The notes beneath the pieces were generated by a model that made no database searches, had not been told where the DNA came from, and worked only from the letters and a program-made list of their open reading frames with translations. Made by a program: the position numbers and the translations under genes. From the NCBI GenBank assembly GCA_005408345.1, contig SEMN01000046.1, forward strand, positions 372,001 through 436,000: DNA of 64,000 bases, in the 5' to 3' direction. This document shows, piece by piece, positions 13,701 to 26,800 of this stretch (its first letter is position 1; every line of letters starts with the position of its first letter). The stretch comes from Macquaria australasica (taxonomy: Eukaryota > Chordata > Actinopteri > Centrarchiformes > Percichthyidae).

Positions 13701-14311
13701 ATTAATTATCAGGCAATCCACATTAATCATGCAATTTTAACTTTCAATTACATCCCAGCTTTTCGTTTAATCATTCGTTCATCTCATTGCACATCAGTTT
13801 ATTTGTTAATAATAGAGTATTCAAATGTTTAAAAGGTGGTAACCTTTGACCTCATTATAGAGCACAGTTGTGATAAATGCTAAACGATAGCGATTGCGCC
13901 GTCCTGCCGTAAAGTCCCCCCAAAATTAACAAACACTACAGAATACTATAAAATAATAAAGTTCAGTTTCTCTATTATTTCCCCAATTAGAAGTTATCAA
14001 GAAACAACACCTTGTAATAATTTTGACAAGTGTCACCATCTTAACAGCGTCACTCACTTCTGTAGGCTGAATGACAAACTTGTCAGATAAAGGGTAAAAT
14101 CTTATGTAGCCTAGTATCATATGCGGGTTCCAATACGCGTGAATCTCGGGAGAAATTGGGTGTCCTTGACTTAATAAAGTGCCCCAACACGACTCACCGA
14201 CTTTGGTGCGTCGCACTGCCTCGGTCTGTCCGGTCGGTGTGCGCCCCAGGGTGCCACAGTGTGCAGGAGAGCGCTCAGGAAGACCCAGCTGAATCCCGGC
14301 AGACAGACCAT
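10915..14311 (-). CDS. trabd2a/trabd2b: TIKI-family Wnt metalloprotease (TRABD2A/B), 5' part of gene
   Basis: Two coding exons: exon 1 14311-14198 (38 codons) and exon 2 11484-10915 (190 codons), both phase 0. Exon 1 starts at ATG 14311 and encodes a hydrophobic signal peptide, then a short Cys-containing linker, ending in a GTGAGT donor. Exon 2 follows a CAG acceptor and encodes the N-terminal half of the TIKI domain: NSFLW, the catalytic GTIHVPYTRVWDFIP block (GxxH metal motif), FELDLTDP, LLPHGENLQ, DYLFNAIAGNWERKRPVW and EEQCHPLNGLNFSQ, then a GTAAGA donor. TIKI proteins are membrane-tethered proteases known to clip the Wnt N-terminus. The remaining domain and the C-terminal membrane anchor were not found and probably lie left of the window. 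Residues match both human paralogues in a mixed pattern, so A versus B is undecided. Family assignment is very secure. Confidence 0.9.
11485..14197 (-). other. Intron 1 of the TIKI gene
   Basis: This 2.7 kb intron has a GTGAGT donor on the exon 1 side and a pyrimidine-rich tract with CAG acceptor before exon 2. It contains an ATT/TTA trinucleotide microsatellite at 13666-13699. The 12640-13440 part is GC/CpG-richer than its surroundings and includes a TGACGTC (CRE-like) core near 13139. That could be a regulatory element, but nothing in the sequence proves it. Confidence 0.7.
13666..13699. repeat. (ATT)n microsatellite
   Basis: About eleven uninterrupted ATT units inside TIKI intron 1. Confidence 0.9.
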
Positions 14312-17300
14312 CGTGTCGAGGTGACAGGACACTTCTGACAGTCAGCTCTCAGACACGTTTATGTCTCTCCTATACGCTCTCTTCTCACTGTCCTATCCCC
14401 GTCTGCTTTGAAATGGAAAAAAAACGTTACCGGTGGCCTCTTGGCTCACATGTGCCGCTCGGCTGGAGGACCATTCCGCCCCTTCGCCATTCCCGACGCT
14501 CTCCGCGGCTGAGTTTAGTTGTTTCGGTCTGAAACTTTTTCTGTCTCCTTTAACTCGGTGCAGTCCTGAAACAGGGAGCTAAAAACTCTTTGGAGAGTTT
14601 CCGCGGTGCGCTCCGAAAGTTTGGAGCGTCTTGACTGGGAGAGAGGGAGGTGGGACGGGTTGAGTACCCCCCCTACCCTACCCCAACACACACACACACA
14701 CACACACACACCCGTGCTTCTTTTAAGAGGAGGGAGCGCAGGTTCAGAGAGGGATGACAGGTTTGCGTGAGTAAAGCCCCACAAGACAGACCCAAAAAGA
14801 GAGCAGAGTGGGGAATGAAGTTCTTATAATGTTCCTATAACGTCCTGTAGTGTGAGTTTAGACATTGCCTCATTCAGCATGGTCGTTTTCTTAGTCTATC
14901 GCATGACTATAAGGCAGTATCTCATATAGTATGCTAGAATGTCTGTCATGCTCAACAATGCGTACATGGTTGCTTACTATTTTTTAATATTCCCTGGTAT
15001 CATATTTGTATTAAGTTTTAATGAAACCAAGTAAGCAATAATTTAATTTACACTAAACTTGTTAAGCTTGATGGTACTTATTTTATATTGATTTACTATT
15101 GTGGTATTATTTGTTAAACTCTTGCAGCTTCAAGATGTTTAAAATTATGTCTTATAGTTAGACATAAAAAAAAACTTAACTCAAAGTCCATTCTACCTTT
15201 TTCTAGGGCTTTCAGCCTCATCTCACAGTCTTCCTCTGCAGATGGAAGGCCTGGTGTCTAGTCTCATATGCTCATTGTATTTTCTTGCATAAACGCCACC
15301 TCTGTGTGTGATATGTTTCTAAAATGTACAATATAATTGGGTTTCTGTACTTCAAAAGAAAACCGTCACCAAAAATACAGAGCCAGGAAATCAGGTGGCA
15401 TAGACAGAGTTTTGTTTCGTTTGGTTTTCAGCGGACTCATTCCAAAGATGTAAATGAATAATATTTCATGCTGTCATGTGCTTCCTCTTCAGGAGGATTA
15501 CATTTATCTCTGTCCCTCCCTGTTTGACAACCCTGCAGCAATGCATTAGTATGAGGGTCTTGTTGCGGCAGAGAGCTTCAGACCTTAAACGCATGATTAA
15601 TGGTCACAAATAAACAGGTCCAAGTAAAGACAACTGTGAGAAGTGTTTTATTTATTTTCAGTCCAGCGCTCTTCTTAAGATGTGGATTAGTCACGATGTG
15701 GAGCAGGCGGATCTGAAATAAACGCTCGTGTTGAGAGAAAGTGGCCCCTCTCTGTGCAGGCCGCGATGTCAACGCTTCACTACTCTGCTATGACCTCAGT
15801 TATTGTCCGAGTGGCAGACAGTGTGACAGAGTCAAGTAGTGGGAAATTTATCATGGAGACCCCTCAAACAAGTGGCACCGGGCCCCTCCCTGCAGGGCAA
15901 TGGCAGACAGACCTCGGACAAGCAACTCTTTGTCCTCGGCCGTGTTCTCCCCTCCTCTCCACTCCTCTTCTCACCACTCCGTGCTCACTTCTGTTACTGG
16001 GCAGCTTTGTTAGCGCCCGACTGTCCCTGTACGCTCATCGTATTTTCCGTTCAGATGAGGCAGATTGGGCGTTTCTGCTGAGCGTCTTTGATCAGCTTGT
16101 CATTTAACACAGTTTCACATTGTAAAACTGTGACACTTCTGCCCTTTGACCCTTTGACTTCTTTTATTGGGCACCATTCATCAAGCTTGTAGAATCCGAA
16201 AGGCTGAAAAGTCAATATTTCTTTGTTTTATACATCTGCACAATGGCCTACTTGAATGCAGCCTCAGATGTTTTTAGACTCATGAAGGCAGCATATAAAG
16301 GAATAACACAATAGAACCATGTTGATCTAATCTAATCTTTTTATCCATCGCTACCCTGTTTCTCCCCTTTGTGGCTCTTGCTCTGAGACAGGTGTGGGAT
16401 TTCAGTTAGCGGTTTCATCTGCTCTAATATGTCCACCTGTGGACTCAGGTACTTGCTTTAACCACACCTTGCAGAGGGGCTTCTCTTTGAAGGAGCTTTT
16501 CACATTCTTGGCCGGTTAGAAGAGGGCTTATGAGCGGCTGGCTGCAGGAGATTCCTGGACGGGGGCCAGCACTTACAGCATAGTGCACATATAGCCAGGG
16601 ACGAAAGAAGACTTTAAAGTTAATGTTCTGTTAGCAGACAGCAGAAACGCTCGCTTACAGAACGCACATCTGGGGAGGCATTAGAGAGAGAGGTTGAGAC
16701 AAAGAGCGCCCATTCCAATCTAAAGGTATTTTTAAAAATGTTAAAGCATATCTGCAGCTGAACCCCGCCAATACTGATGCTTTCCACTACTTTCATTGAC
16801 TTTGCATATTTTTCTTGAATATGTCTGTTATATACAATATATTATGCACCCAGATGCACAGAGGGAGGAAGGAAGAAGGAAAGGGGAGAGTGAAGAGACC
16901 TTGTTAATGTTTGTGGCCCTGCAGCTCTAAGGATCCTGTGTCTACTTGTGCTCTGCGGCTGCCTGTCTATCTGATGTTGTGCAGAAGTGCTGCCACAAAA
17001 CCCCAACATTAACTCACTGCCTCTGCTTCAGCATCATTACTTGTCTATTGGTATGTAATGATAGAGGTACTATTTCTATTACATCTACTACCACTGCTAC
17101 TACACCACATGAAAAGGAAATATGAACTGTTACAGACAAGCGGTAACTGGGGCTGGAAGTGTGTGCAAACCGTTTTGTTTATCGTGGCCACAGGGACCCC
17201 TGGTGGTGTGAGGAAGAATTAAGATTACGCACAGTGTGGACAAAGGTAAGGACGCAGAGAGATGCTTGACCCGAGGGCAGAAAGACAGTGCTTCAAAGAA

Positions 17301-17397
17301 AATGTGAGTATGATGGATATGAAGGAGTGGCTCATAGCTTTAGGCAGCCATACTTCAGAGACTTGACTGTCAGACTGACTGCTAAGGCCACACTGAA

Positions 17398-17399
<2 letters not shown>

Positions 17400-17449
<50 letters not shown>

Positions 17450-17502
17450 GTTGTCTCTGCTCTCAGCTGGACTACACACACACACACACACACACACACA
17501 CT
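17400..17502. repeat. (CT)n and (AC)n microsatellites
   Basis: An uninterrupted CT tract at 17400-17445 and an AC tract at 17473-17502 are separated by 27 bases. Confidence 0.95.
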
Positions 17503-18722
17503 CCCTCACTATCTCCTCCCGTCTCTTGCTCGGGCTCCAATATCCTCTGTCCCGCTTTGAAGATGTCGAGGAATAATATTGACTGAGTCTCTAGTGAAAT
17601 GTTATTGTGGTTTCCCTTTCCGGACGTCCTGGGGAAAAGGGGGGTAAACGACGGTGTAGGAGGTGGTAGAGAAGGAGGAGGCTAATGTTAGGGGGTGGAA
17701 TATGTCAAAGAATGTCAGAAGGGGGTCCAAGATGAATCTGTTTGAGCCCAGTCACGTTAGACAGGTAGACTTAAGTGGGAGTAAGCTAAGTTGACCAAAG
17801 TCTGAATCTCTTCAGCACATTTGTTTATTTTGTGTCTGAGACTTTCACCCATTTTGGAAGAAGTACACACTGATTTAGATGGCTTCGATGACAACAGGTC
17901 TGTATTAAGTTCTTTTCTCCATGTTCTCTGCAGTGACGTCCCCTGTGGCATGTCAACACATGCAGTGGATGGCTATCTGTCTATCTTCATCATCCAGAAT
18001 GAGCAAAAGCAGGAGGGGAAAGATGAGAGGAAGAGATAAAGTGACAGGGGTCACGGTCAGGGTTGTTTTTCTGGAAGCAATGTCTCAAATGTTTTTTTGG
18101 TTTTTTTAAACTCATTTTAGTCATTGTTTTGGGGTGAAGTAAGGAAAGAGGAACATTGATTCTTATTGTTTACAACCACTTTATGTTGAGGTTTACTTTA
18201 ATATGTCAGCCACCTGTAGATGACTTTCCATTTAAAGGTAAAGGCCTGTCTTGGCCTGATTTTGGTCATTATTTTTGCTCTTATTGGACAAATACACACA
18301 CACACACACACTTTTACTGGCACTCTTCACAGAGATCCATATCTTATATTTCTTTTCTAGAGCTTATAATGCTTTCACATCAAAGGCTTGGCTGGCAAAG
18401 TCACCCCATGATGCATTGTGTTCTCTCCCACTGATCATTGGCATCGTGAGTAATTGTATCATCCACATCAGGAACCCCCCTGCTGTCTTCTCTCTCATTC
18501 TGCCCCATTTACCCCAGAGAGCCAAAGCAGGGGAGGTGGAGGAGTGAAAAGACCCCTCCTGCTGGTAAGCAGATCTACCTTTTGGCTATTCGTATGGTAA
18601 AAGAATAAGATATGGAGGAATAATAATGTTTCCCCTCTTGTCATTTCAACAACCACAGTGACACTGCTGCAAATCTCAGCGCTGGACAATAGATGTATTA
18701 ATATAATAATATTATGGAAATA

Positions 18723-18724
<2 letters not shown>

Positions 18725-18753
<29 letters not shown>
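18725..18753. repeat. (AT)n microsatellite
   Basis: About 14 AT units in an AT-rich context. Confidence 0.9.
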
Positions 18754-18755
<2 letters not shown>

Positions 18756-20151
18756 TAATGTTAGTCCGTATAATACTTTTGGTGTTCATTGTTAATGTCC
18801 TGTTTGTGGTTTATCCAAGCAGGGGTTCAACAGAGGCTGCCAGTGCCAAATAAGGCCTTGTGCGTTGACTGGGGAGCACAGTATAAACAGCATGTGTTAT
18901 GATACCATTAAATCAAAGCCTCTGGTCTGCACTGGTGTGCAGGAACCACACAAGAATTCCATCCTGAAGGATCAGATGAGCTCCTCTTTCAGTCGACCAA
19001 AATCTGGATTTGGACTTGACCCTCTTTTGAAGACGGTCATCTGCTCTAATGAGGTTCTTTGAAGATTATCTCATTGTCCAAGGTGCTTTTATGCCACATG
19101 TATAGTAAATTTGTGGCATCAAAGCGTGCCTCTGTAAAGAGATATCATGCTTAAAGATCAACAGAGATGGGGAAGCAACCACTGTCTGCCCACAATGTTT
19201 TCGTACACGGTGCTCTTCCTTGCTTGTGTAATCTGAGTTTACAGGACTGACTAGAGAAAGCAAAGCCTGGCCTTGTGTCTGAGTCGGTACAGCCTCTGTC
19301 TGCTTGGATGTAGAAAGTTCAGTTCAGTTTGGTGGCAGAGACTCTAACCGTGTTTATCTTGCATTTATTCAAGGTTTATTTGGTGTGTGTCTAGCACATC
19401 TCTGTCTGTGGTGGTATTGTATGCTGGCTGCTGTGGTCTGTGTTGGATGTGACTGTGTTTGAGGGGGTAGTCTTAGTCACAGGCTGTCATGGGCTTTGTT
19501 TAACCACATCTGTGAAGCCAGGTGTCCAAAATACCACGCAGTGTGTCTGCATTTCGGCAAATGCGCAGCACAAAATGGTCACTGTCTCTGGATTTAAATT
19601 AGCGGCTGTTTTGGAGGGACATGTGGCTTGAACGTGTTTGGAAGTATAAAAACACTTCAAAATGCCTGACCTGTATATTGGCTTTTTTTGGGTCACTGTG
19701 GAGTCCAGCAAAGGCCTGTGGTTAAAACTCACAGAAATAGGCACAGGAGGGCAAACATCTTGACTCAGCTGCCCTGTCAAAGAGAATTTGCCTTCGCAAG
19801 CTCTTCGATCTCTGTGATTAATAATACTGGACTTCAGCAGTGAGGTCAGAACCAATGTAAGTCCGTGGGAGAGAGGGGCTGAATAATGTGAAAGCGCTTT
19901 TTTTTCCTCCACTATGCATGTAATGTTATTTTGGTAACACAATATGACATTTCATGCTTCCTCTCCATCATCTGCTCTTTTCTGAGTCTCTGTGTCTTTT
20001 TTCCCCCCACATCTCCTTTGGTTTGCGGCTCTGTTTATTTTCAAGATCAATGCGCGGTTCTGTAACACTTGGCTGGTCTGCTCTCTCAAACCCGAAGACT
20101 TAAGTTCATGTGTCAGTGTACATTCATCTAAATGTGAGACATGAAGGGGAG

Positions 20152-20153
<2 letters not shown>

Positions 20154-20183
<30 letters not shown>
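20154..20183. repeat. (GA)n microsatellite
   Basis: About 15 GA units. The minus-strand SLSLSL frame across it is artefactual. Confidence 0.9.
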
Positions 20184-20186
<3 letters not shown>

Positions 20187-20677
20187 GGAGCAGGGAGAAG
20201 TGGAAAATTAAAAGAAGAGAGACACAAAAGGAAAATGTGGTGATGGAAAGCAATTGATGTGAAGAGATGCAGGAATGCCAGAGAGGGAGATGATTAGGTC
20301 TGATTGATGACTCTGTATTGATTCATCAAAGACATAATTTATTGTTTTAAAGGGCACATTTCAAATGTCTAGAATTAATGGTTTGTAGAAAGAGGGCAGA
20401 GGAGGAGGAGGTGGGAGCTTTCAAGATCAGTCTTCATAATAACAACCTGGCTGTGGAGTCTGATAAACACACAGACACACATTGACAGCGACGCAGGTAC
20501 ACACATTATGTACACACGTTACACACACTCCAGACTTCCTTCTGCTCTCTGGGCATCGCTCCTACAGCTACTCTTCACTCACACATAGAGCTGTTCTCAT
20601 GCTTGACAGGGAGCAGAGGAGCTGTCAGCAGGTCCGGAGCCTGTCAAGAAGCAGGCTGTGCTACCATGCTTACACTG

Positions 20678-20680
<3 letters not shown>

Positions 20681-20717
<37 letters not shown>
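20681..20717. repeat. (AC)n microsatellite
   Basis: About 18 AC units at the head of a looser CA-rich zone extending to about 20970. In that zone short imperfect units such as 'aaacagcatggctt' recur around 20763 and 20832. Confidence 0.9.
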
Positions 20718-20719
<2 letters not shown>

Positions 20720-21739
20720 ATATAAACACAGATCCATACATGCATGCACAGTTGAAACATGTCAAACAGCATGGCTTCTATGACTAAATACACACAAACA
20801 CACATTCATAGTCATTCAAGAGACACAAATTAAACAGCATGGCTTGTATGACTGAACTGACTGAACTATAACACACACACACACACAAAGAACAGAAATA
20901 CACTAAACAGCAGTACCCTCATGACTGAATACACAAACACACACATACACACACACGCAGAGACAAATACACAAACAGTCCGCCCAGGAAAGGTCTACAG
21001 AGGAAATTTTCTGCTTCTTCAGCTGATCCTGAACATGTGTCAAGGTTTATACTGTAATCTACTGTAAGAGACTGAGAAAAGAAAATACACCAACTTCACC
21101 TCTCCCTTCATTTCTAGATTTATTTGTGGTCTTGCCTGGAGCTCTGTTTGGGCTGCCACAGGACGTGTGTGTTGCGCTGCCGTGTGTGTATGATGATATC
21201 ATGACTAACCTCGGTATTAACTAGTTCACTGCATCAGGCAGATAATCATTAAACATTGTCTTAGATTGGTTCCCAAAACATTATCATCTTATAGAGTGAA
21301 GATTTACCCGGTGTAAACGTGCTTTAGCAAACCAAGCGGAGAGTATAGCTCAGTTTCTTGTGGCTCGAGTGCAACCCATCAATAACATCACGATGACAGC
21401 CTCCAGTCTCCACCTGGCCTCATAGAAGATGAATTGCAGCCTGAATCTGAGCCAATATACAGTAGGAATACAGATGCATATAGAAAACTGTATCAGTAGA
21501 CATATACAGTATATAATGTAACCTGCCAGCAGTTGCTCTTATTCTGTACTTAAAGTACCCAGTGAATCTTATTTTGTGGACAGAGAAATTGGACATGACT
21601 CAGCGATTCAGTTACTATTATACAGTTGCAAAATAATCTTTCCTCATAATCAAAAATGATTTAATGTCTTCAAGACCATATAGCAATAGCAGTGACGCTT
21701 GAACAATCGCTGGTTAAATTTAATTACTGTATTCTCAAC

Positions 21740-22385
21740 AAGACTGAAAGTCTACAGCTACGCCAGCAGCTCTGTGAGGCTACAGGTATTATTGTTTACC
21801 ATGTTCACCATCTTAGTTTAGCATATTAGCCTGCTAACATTTGCTAATTAGCACAAAACACAAGTACAGCTGAGGCTGGTGGGAATGTTGGTAGCTACTG
21901 GTCGTAAATGGCAAATTATTATTTCGTCCTGGTGATGGTGCTAAACAAAGTTAAGAGATGACCTAACTTATTACTATTCATCCTGAGGGGGTCATGAGTG
22001 TCTGTTTATGGTTTGTACCAAATGTCATGGCAATCCATCCAGTAGTTGTTGAGACATTTCACTCAAAACTGCAAATGTGAACCTCATAGTGGCACTAGAG
22101 GAAAAGTCAAGGGATCACCAACATCATTAGGACATTATCTGGGAACCATGAATGTCTCTACAATGTTTTGTGCCGATCTCATCTACAGTAGTAGATGTTG
22201 AAATCTTTGACCTGCTGGTGGCGCTAGATATAAACTCAGGGGATCAACAAATTCTTTAGGATTCATCCTCTGGCCACCATGAATGTTTGTACAAAATCTC
22301 ATAGCGATCCATTCAAAAGCTGTTGAGATATTTCAGACTTGAAAGTGGTGGACCGACCAACCGATATCCCATAATAAAAATTCAT
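21740..22385 (-). repeat. Interspersed teleost repeat, copy 1 (family R1)
   Basis: Read on the minus strand, this matches the 63.5-64.0 kb segment and part of 23.4-23.5 kb. Shared landmarks are 'ccagcctcagctgtac', 'gatggtgaacatggtaa', 'cctcacagagct', 'tggattgccatgacattt' and 'tctagcgccacca'. The copy contains more than one version of an internal module that runs 'acattcatgg..', 'ggtgatccc', 'tctagyg-ccac'. It has no coding capacity, so it is probably a non-autonomous element. Confidence 0.75.
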
Positions 22386-23384
22386 TTTTGGGCAAGTGCC
22401 AGTCATTGTATTACTATTAGACTTAGTTTGCAGTATGTGAACTTTGAAAGCCTCCAGTCAGTAGCTCTCCCTCATTTGAACTGAAGAACCTGTTACCAGT
22501 GAATCAGCTACTCTGCCTCATTTATTATTATTTATTACAACTTTTTTATCTTTTGCAAAACATAATGAAAATACTTTTTCAGAACCATCATTTGTGAAAA
22601 CAAAGTCATGAAAACAGAATATTACAGCATGTTAAACCTCTGCACTCTTGCTGTGTTCAAAACTTTACCCGGTGACAAACATGTACAGTTCAGACATGAG
22701 GCGTTTTACAAAGGGAGACTCTAGCAGTGACCCTGCTGACCACTGTGGCTATACAGAGGCCTGATGAGAGCAGCCTGGTTGGACTGCAGAGGGTTAAAAC
22801 ATACATTACACTCTGGGGAGTTCAGAACTCTGCAGACGACTCAGTGAGACAGTCAGTTGATTTATGAGCCGGAGCTGAGCCCAGTGCAGCCTACTGGGTC
22901 GAGGTACGCCACCATGATTGAAAGTCACATCCAAGCCAATGTACCGGCCACTCACTCACCACAGTGCACACGCCCAGAGATAACTGTGTTCTGTTTGATA
23001 TCGTAGGGTCTGAAATGAAGTTGACAGAGTAGCATTTACAAAGTAATTTGAGCACACAGGATACAGAGTCTTCTGTTCTTGTGAAGTGGCGTTCAAATTT
23101 TGTCCCTCGTACGTTTCTCTTTCCCTCCCTTCCCCCTGTTGGTTGCCTTTTTATTTTTTCCCTCTCCTGCCCTCACTCACACGCTATACTATCCCTGCAT
23201 TCATTAGAAATACGGAATACACAGAATTTCATTCTTTTTTTTACAGCGTTACTCAATGAGTGATTACATCTGGCCTTCTACACTTAGCAGAAAGATCAAG
23301 TCAAGTCTTGTGTCAGAAAACAGTAAGACCACCTTTTTAGCCATGCTAAATGTTACTGTGCACATGTGCAATGTTAATCTGTCA

Positions 23385-23516
23385 GTCGGCCCAGACTGAA
23401 ATATATGGATTGCCATGACATTTGATACGGACTTCCATGGTCACCAGAGGATGAAACCCACTGACTTTGGTGATCGTTTGACTTTTTTTCTAGTGCTAGG
23501 ATGGCTGTAGACTCTT
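23385..23516 (+). repeat. Interspersed teleost repeat, copy 2 (family R1, internally deleted)
   Basis: It begins with 'ccagactgaaat' and shows the 'tggattgccatgacattt' and 'tttggtgatc' landmarks. At 'tctagtgc' it jumps directly to 'atggctgtagactctt', which in copy 3 lies several hundred bases further on. It is therefore a deletion derivative of the same family. Confidence 0.7.
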
Positions 23517-23890
23517 ATGCTGTGTCTCAAATCGCGTACTTCCGTTACACTTACATGCAGTATACTGTGTACACTATGTACTGACTTGTGTAGTGCGTTA
23601 ATTTTGACAGGTTAGTGTTGTCTCAAATCATATACTGCTGTTGTGCGCTTACCGGCTTACTTCTTTTTAATGGCGGATTGCAACCGGACGGAGCATTATC
23701 GCCAACATTTTACCACGATTGCTGCACGATGAAATATCTGCCGGCTCGTTTGCTCACTTGACTTCAATTCAGTTATATTAAAAATGAATGAAAAATGAAC
23801 ATGCTTTTACTTTTAGCTGTAACAATTGCAACCGCAGCCGCCATTTTCATACGTTGGTGGTCCCTCCCCTTCCGCTGCGTAGCCACATGA
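23517..23890 (+). repeat. Probable non-autonomous DNA element joined to R1 copy 2
   Basis: It starts with 'gctgtgtctcaaatcgcgta', and a related string 'tgttgtctcaaatcatatac' recurs about 100 bases on. It continues to a 'ccgctgcgtagcc' motif. Similar 'tgtgtcccaaatc.catact' ends are common in fish repeats (recollection), and the same start is seen at 63982-64000 after R1 copy 3. No coding capacity is visible. The right boundary is uncertain. Confidence 0.5.
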
Positions 23891-26800
23891 ATGCAATGCT
23901 GTTAAGCTGATGATAGGAAAGTCCTGGATCACACTGCTCCTGATCACCACAATATATCTTGATGCTCACCCTCATCTCCTGAGTGAGCTTATGAAACATT
24001 GTGTTTGGATGTGGTGGGGGCAGGTCTTAACTGGAGTCAGCCAGCAGTGTCTTAGCCAGCTATCTAGCAGCATACAGCGATAATGTCTCAATGGGTCATG
24101 GCATGTTGTCAACCATGTGGTTTTGCAGACCGAAGAGGGAGATAACAATAGCTGGGTGATGCAGGCTTCAGCAAACCACTCACTCTGCAATCACAAATAT
24201 ATTTTGCAACAGCAGTGACCAAAATGAGCCTCCTGTTGTGGAGTCAGTGGTTAGGACCTCATGACTGTGTCGAACAGATATTGTAACTTCAGTAAAATTA
24301 CACTGACCATTTTGTGGCAATTCTGCTTGATTCAGTTCCAAAGCTTTGTATGATTGTTCTCATTAAAGCAACAATTACTGAGCAATTTCCTGAATAAGAA
24401 TTGGATCATAGCTGTTCGGAGAGTAAATAATATTGAAAGTTAAAGACTGTTTACATGGTTAAAATGAATCTGGATTAACAATAAGTAGGTCACTCATAGG
24501 AAAAAAACATTTTATAATTACAATCATTAATCACTTTACTGTCAAAATTATATTCTTTTGACATTTGTTTTATTATTCTGTCCTCCGTTCAGCCTCATAA
24601 AAATGCAACTTCCCTTGTTCTCACTGATCGTTCAGTAGAATGTAACTTTTGTCTCTGCTCTTGCCTTTCACATCCTCTGTGTGTTGTAATATCAAACGTT
24701 ACGTACTTAAAAGCCTCTCCGCAGCGCTGGAAAGAGTTTCTCTCCTTTAAAATGTGTTTCTCATTTCATGCTATTATCATATCACTGGACATGTCCACAC
24801 GCAACTTTTGTTTTGAAGACTGTGGATTCAGAGAGTAAATGAGCCACAGAGTCAGTAATTTGAGCTCTAATCCCACCGTAAGCCCTGACGGAGACTCAAC
24901 TGTTTAGTGGAAACATTTCCAAAGCCAGACATCATCTGGGGAAGGAAAGTGAAGAAGATGTCGATTCAAATGACAGAATAATCCTAGAGTTCCTGTTTGT
25001 CTTGGCTTTGTTGGTTGCTATGACAATGGTGTGTGTGAGAGGGGGAGGAAGAGACAGAGCTGTAGAAATAGATGGGGAGAGTGAGTTTCTGGTGTAAGGG
25101 GGAAAGAAAATTTGCTGTTAAAAATCATTAGGTTTCTGTCTCTGAATACATGAGGTTTTGCTTATGTAGCACTGTGAAACTATCGAGGAAGGAAAAACTG
25201 ATGTAAAATGGAAGGATCCTGTCATGAATCTGCTATAGATGTAAAATAAAGCACCGTTTCTAGATACAGTAAACAAGTGGCAGCCAAGTTGGAGCATCTT
25301 CTCACCCACTGTGGTGTCAAACACAACCTTGTGAATTTATTCTTTTTTCATAGTACAGTCAATAAGCGTAACCAAAACGTAAAAGCACATATTTTAACTT
25401 CCATCAAAAATAAACTTAAGCAAATGAAAAGTAGAAAAGTATACTTTTAGAATGTTTTTTCTAATTATATATATTTTTTAAAGTTATAGTGAAATCCAAA
25501 AATTCTTCATTGAAACTACAAGGGGAAAGTGAATTGCATCACTGCATTTATTTAGATAATTTCAATTTCAATACAAAAGATGTATAATTAAGGGGCACAG
25601 CTCTATTTTGTTTCAAATAATGTGTCCACATTTTAAGTCACCTGAGTAAAGGAAATTTTCAAAACTAATTTAGCCGAATAGGAATCAAATGCAATTGATT
25701 CAGTCCACTGGCAGATAACCCAATTTCAAAGGAAGTGAGATTTTAAGATTAAATATTACATTTTTAGAACTTGATGTTTTTTTGGATTGCAGTACATACT
25801 CAGAGAGAACTTTCTGTAAAAGGCTCCGCTGCCTTTACAGATGAATGGAACAGGAATGACTGAAGTTGCAGGATTATAAAAAATGAAGAAGTAATCTTTA
25901 TGATGAAAGCAATGCGGTGGTTTTGAATTACTGCGCACTAAATCATTTTTATGCAAAGAAGTAACTCCAGCTCCATCATCACATAGCTGTGGACGAGCCC
26001 TGGGCTCAGACAAGGGCTTATGATTGCATCTTAATGGGTTTAGTGGGAACAGGGTGTCACAGAAAGTACTGGGGGATTAGTGATTAGAAAAATGTCTCCT
26101 CCGACCCGAAGGTTTGGAGCGAGCTGCTAATGTGTTCTTAAGCGGAGCAAACCTGAATCCTCTCAGTCCAATTTAAATGGATGTTCTGTCAAACATGCCA
26201 GAGCTGAGGTGCTGGAAAATGGACACCTGCTAATGAAATTACTGTAAAACCCAATTGGAGTTGCTAGGGTGAAATTTGTGTGTGTGCGTGTGTCTGAGTG
26301 TGTCAGAGTGTGTTTCGCTATTAAACTCATTATGATACAATTATAGGCCTCTACATGTGTGTGTATGTTACTGTCTGTGGGTGTGTAATTCTACACAAAG
26401 TTTCCCACTGTTTTCCATAGCAGGCCCGTTGGAGGTTTGACTAGAGGCCGGCCTTGCGGACTCCCCCTGCAGCGGCTGTGATTTATCAACCAGCCCTCAA
26501 CAAACCTCCACGAACTTGTCTAAACCCAGGAGGCCATTCAGCTCTCAGGCAACAGGGCCGTATTGCGGTTAACCATCACTCTTTAAAACAAATCTTATAA
26601 TGATCCATGCTGTGGCTGCTACAGAGGCGGTGGATTTGGATTAGAGCCATATTACCAATTGGCTCCATCCCAGTCCCATGCCACTCTGCTCAGTGTCTGA
26701 CCCCTGGTCCAAGCCTCAGACTTGCCACCTAGGCTGAGCCAAGAGCTGTTGCCCTAGCTGTCAACCATACAAACAATGCAGGGCAGCAATGGAGATCCAA

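Noticed and set aside
19487..19942. 151-codon minus-strand open frame
   Set aside because: No recognisable domain, no supporting splice signals; length is attainable by chance in 64 kb.
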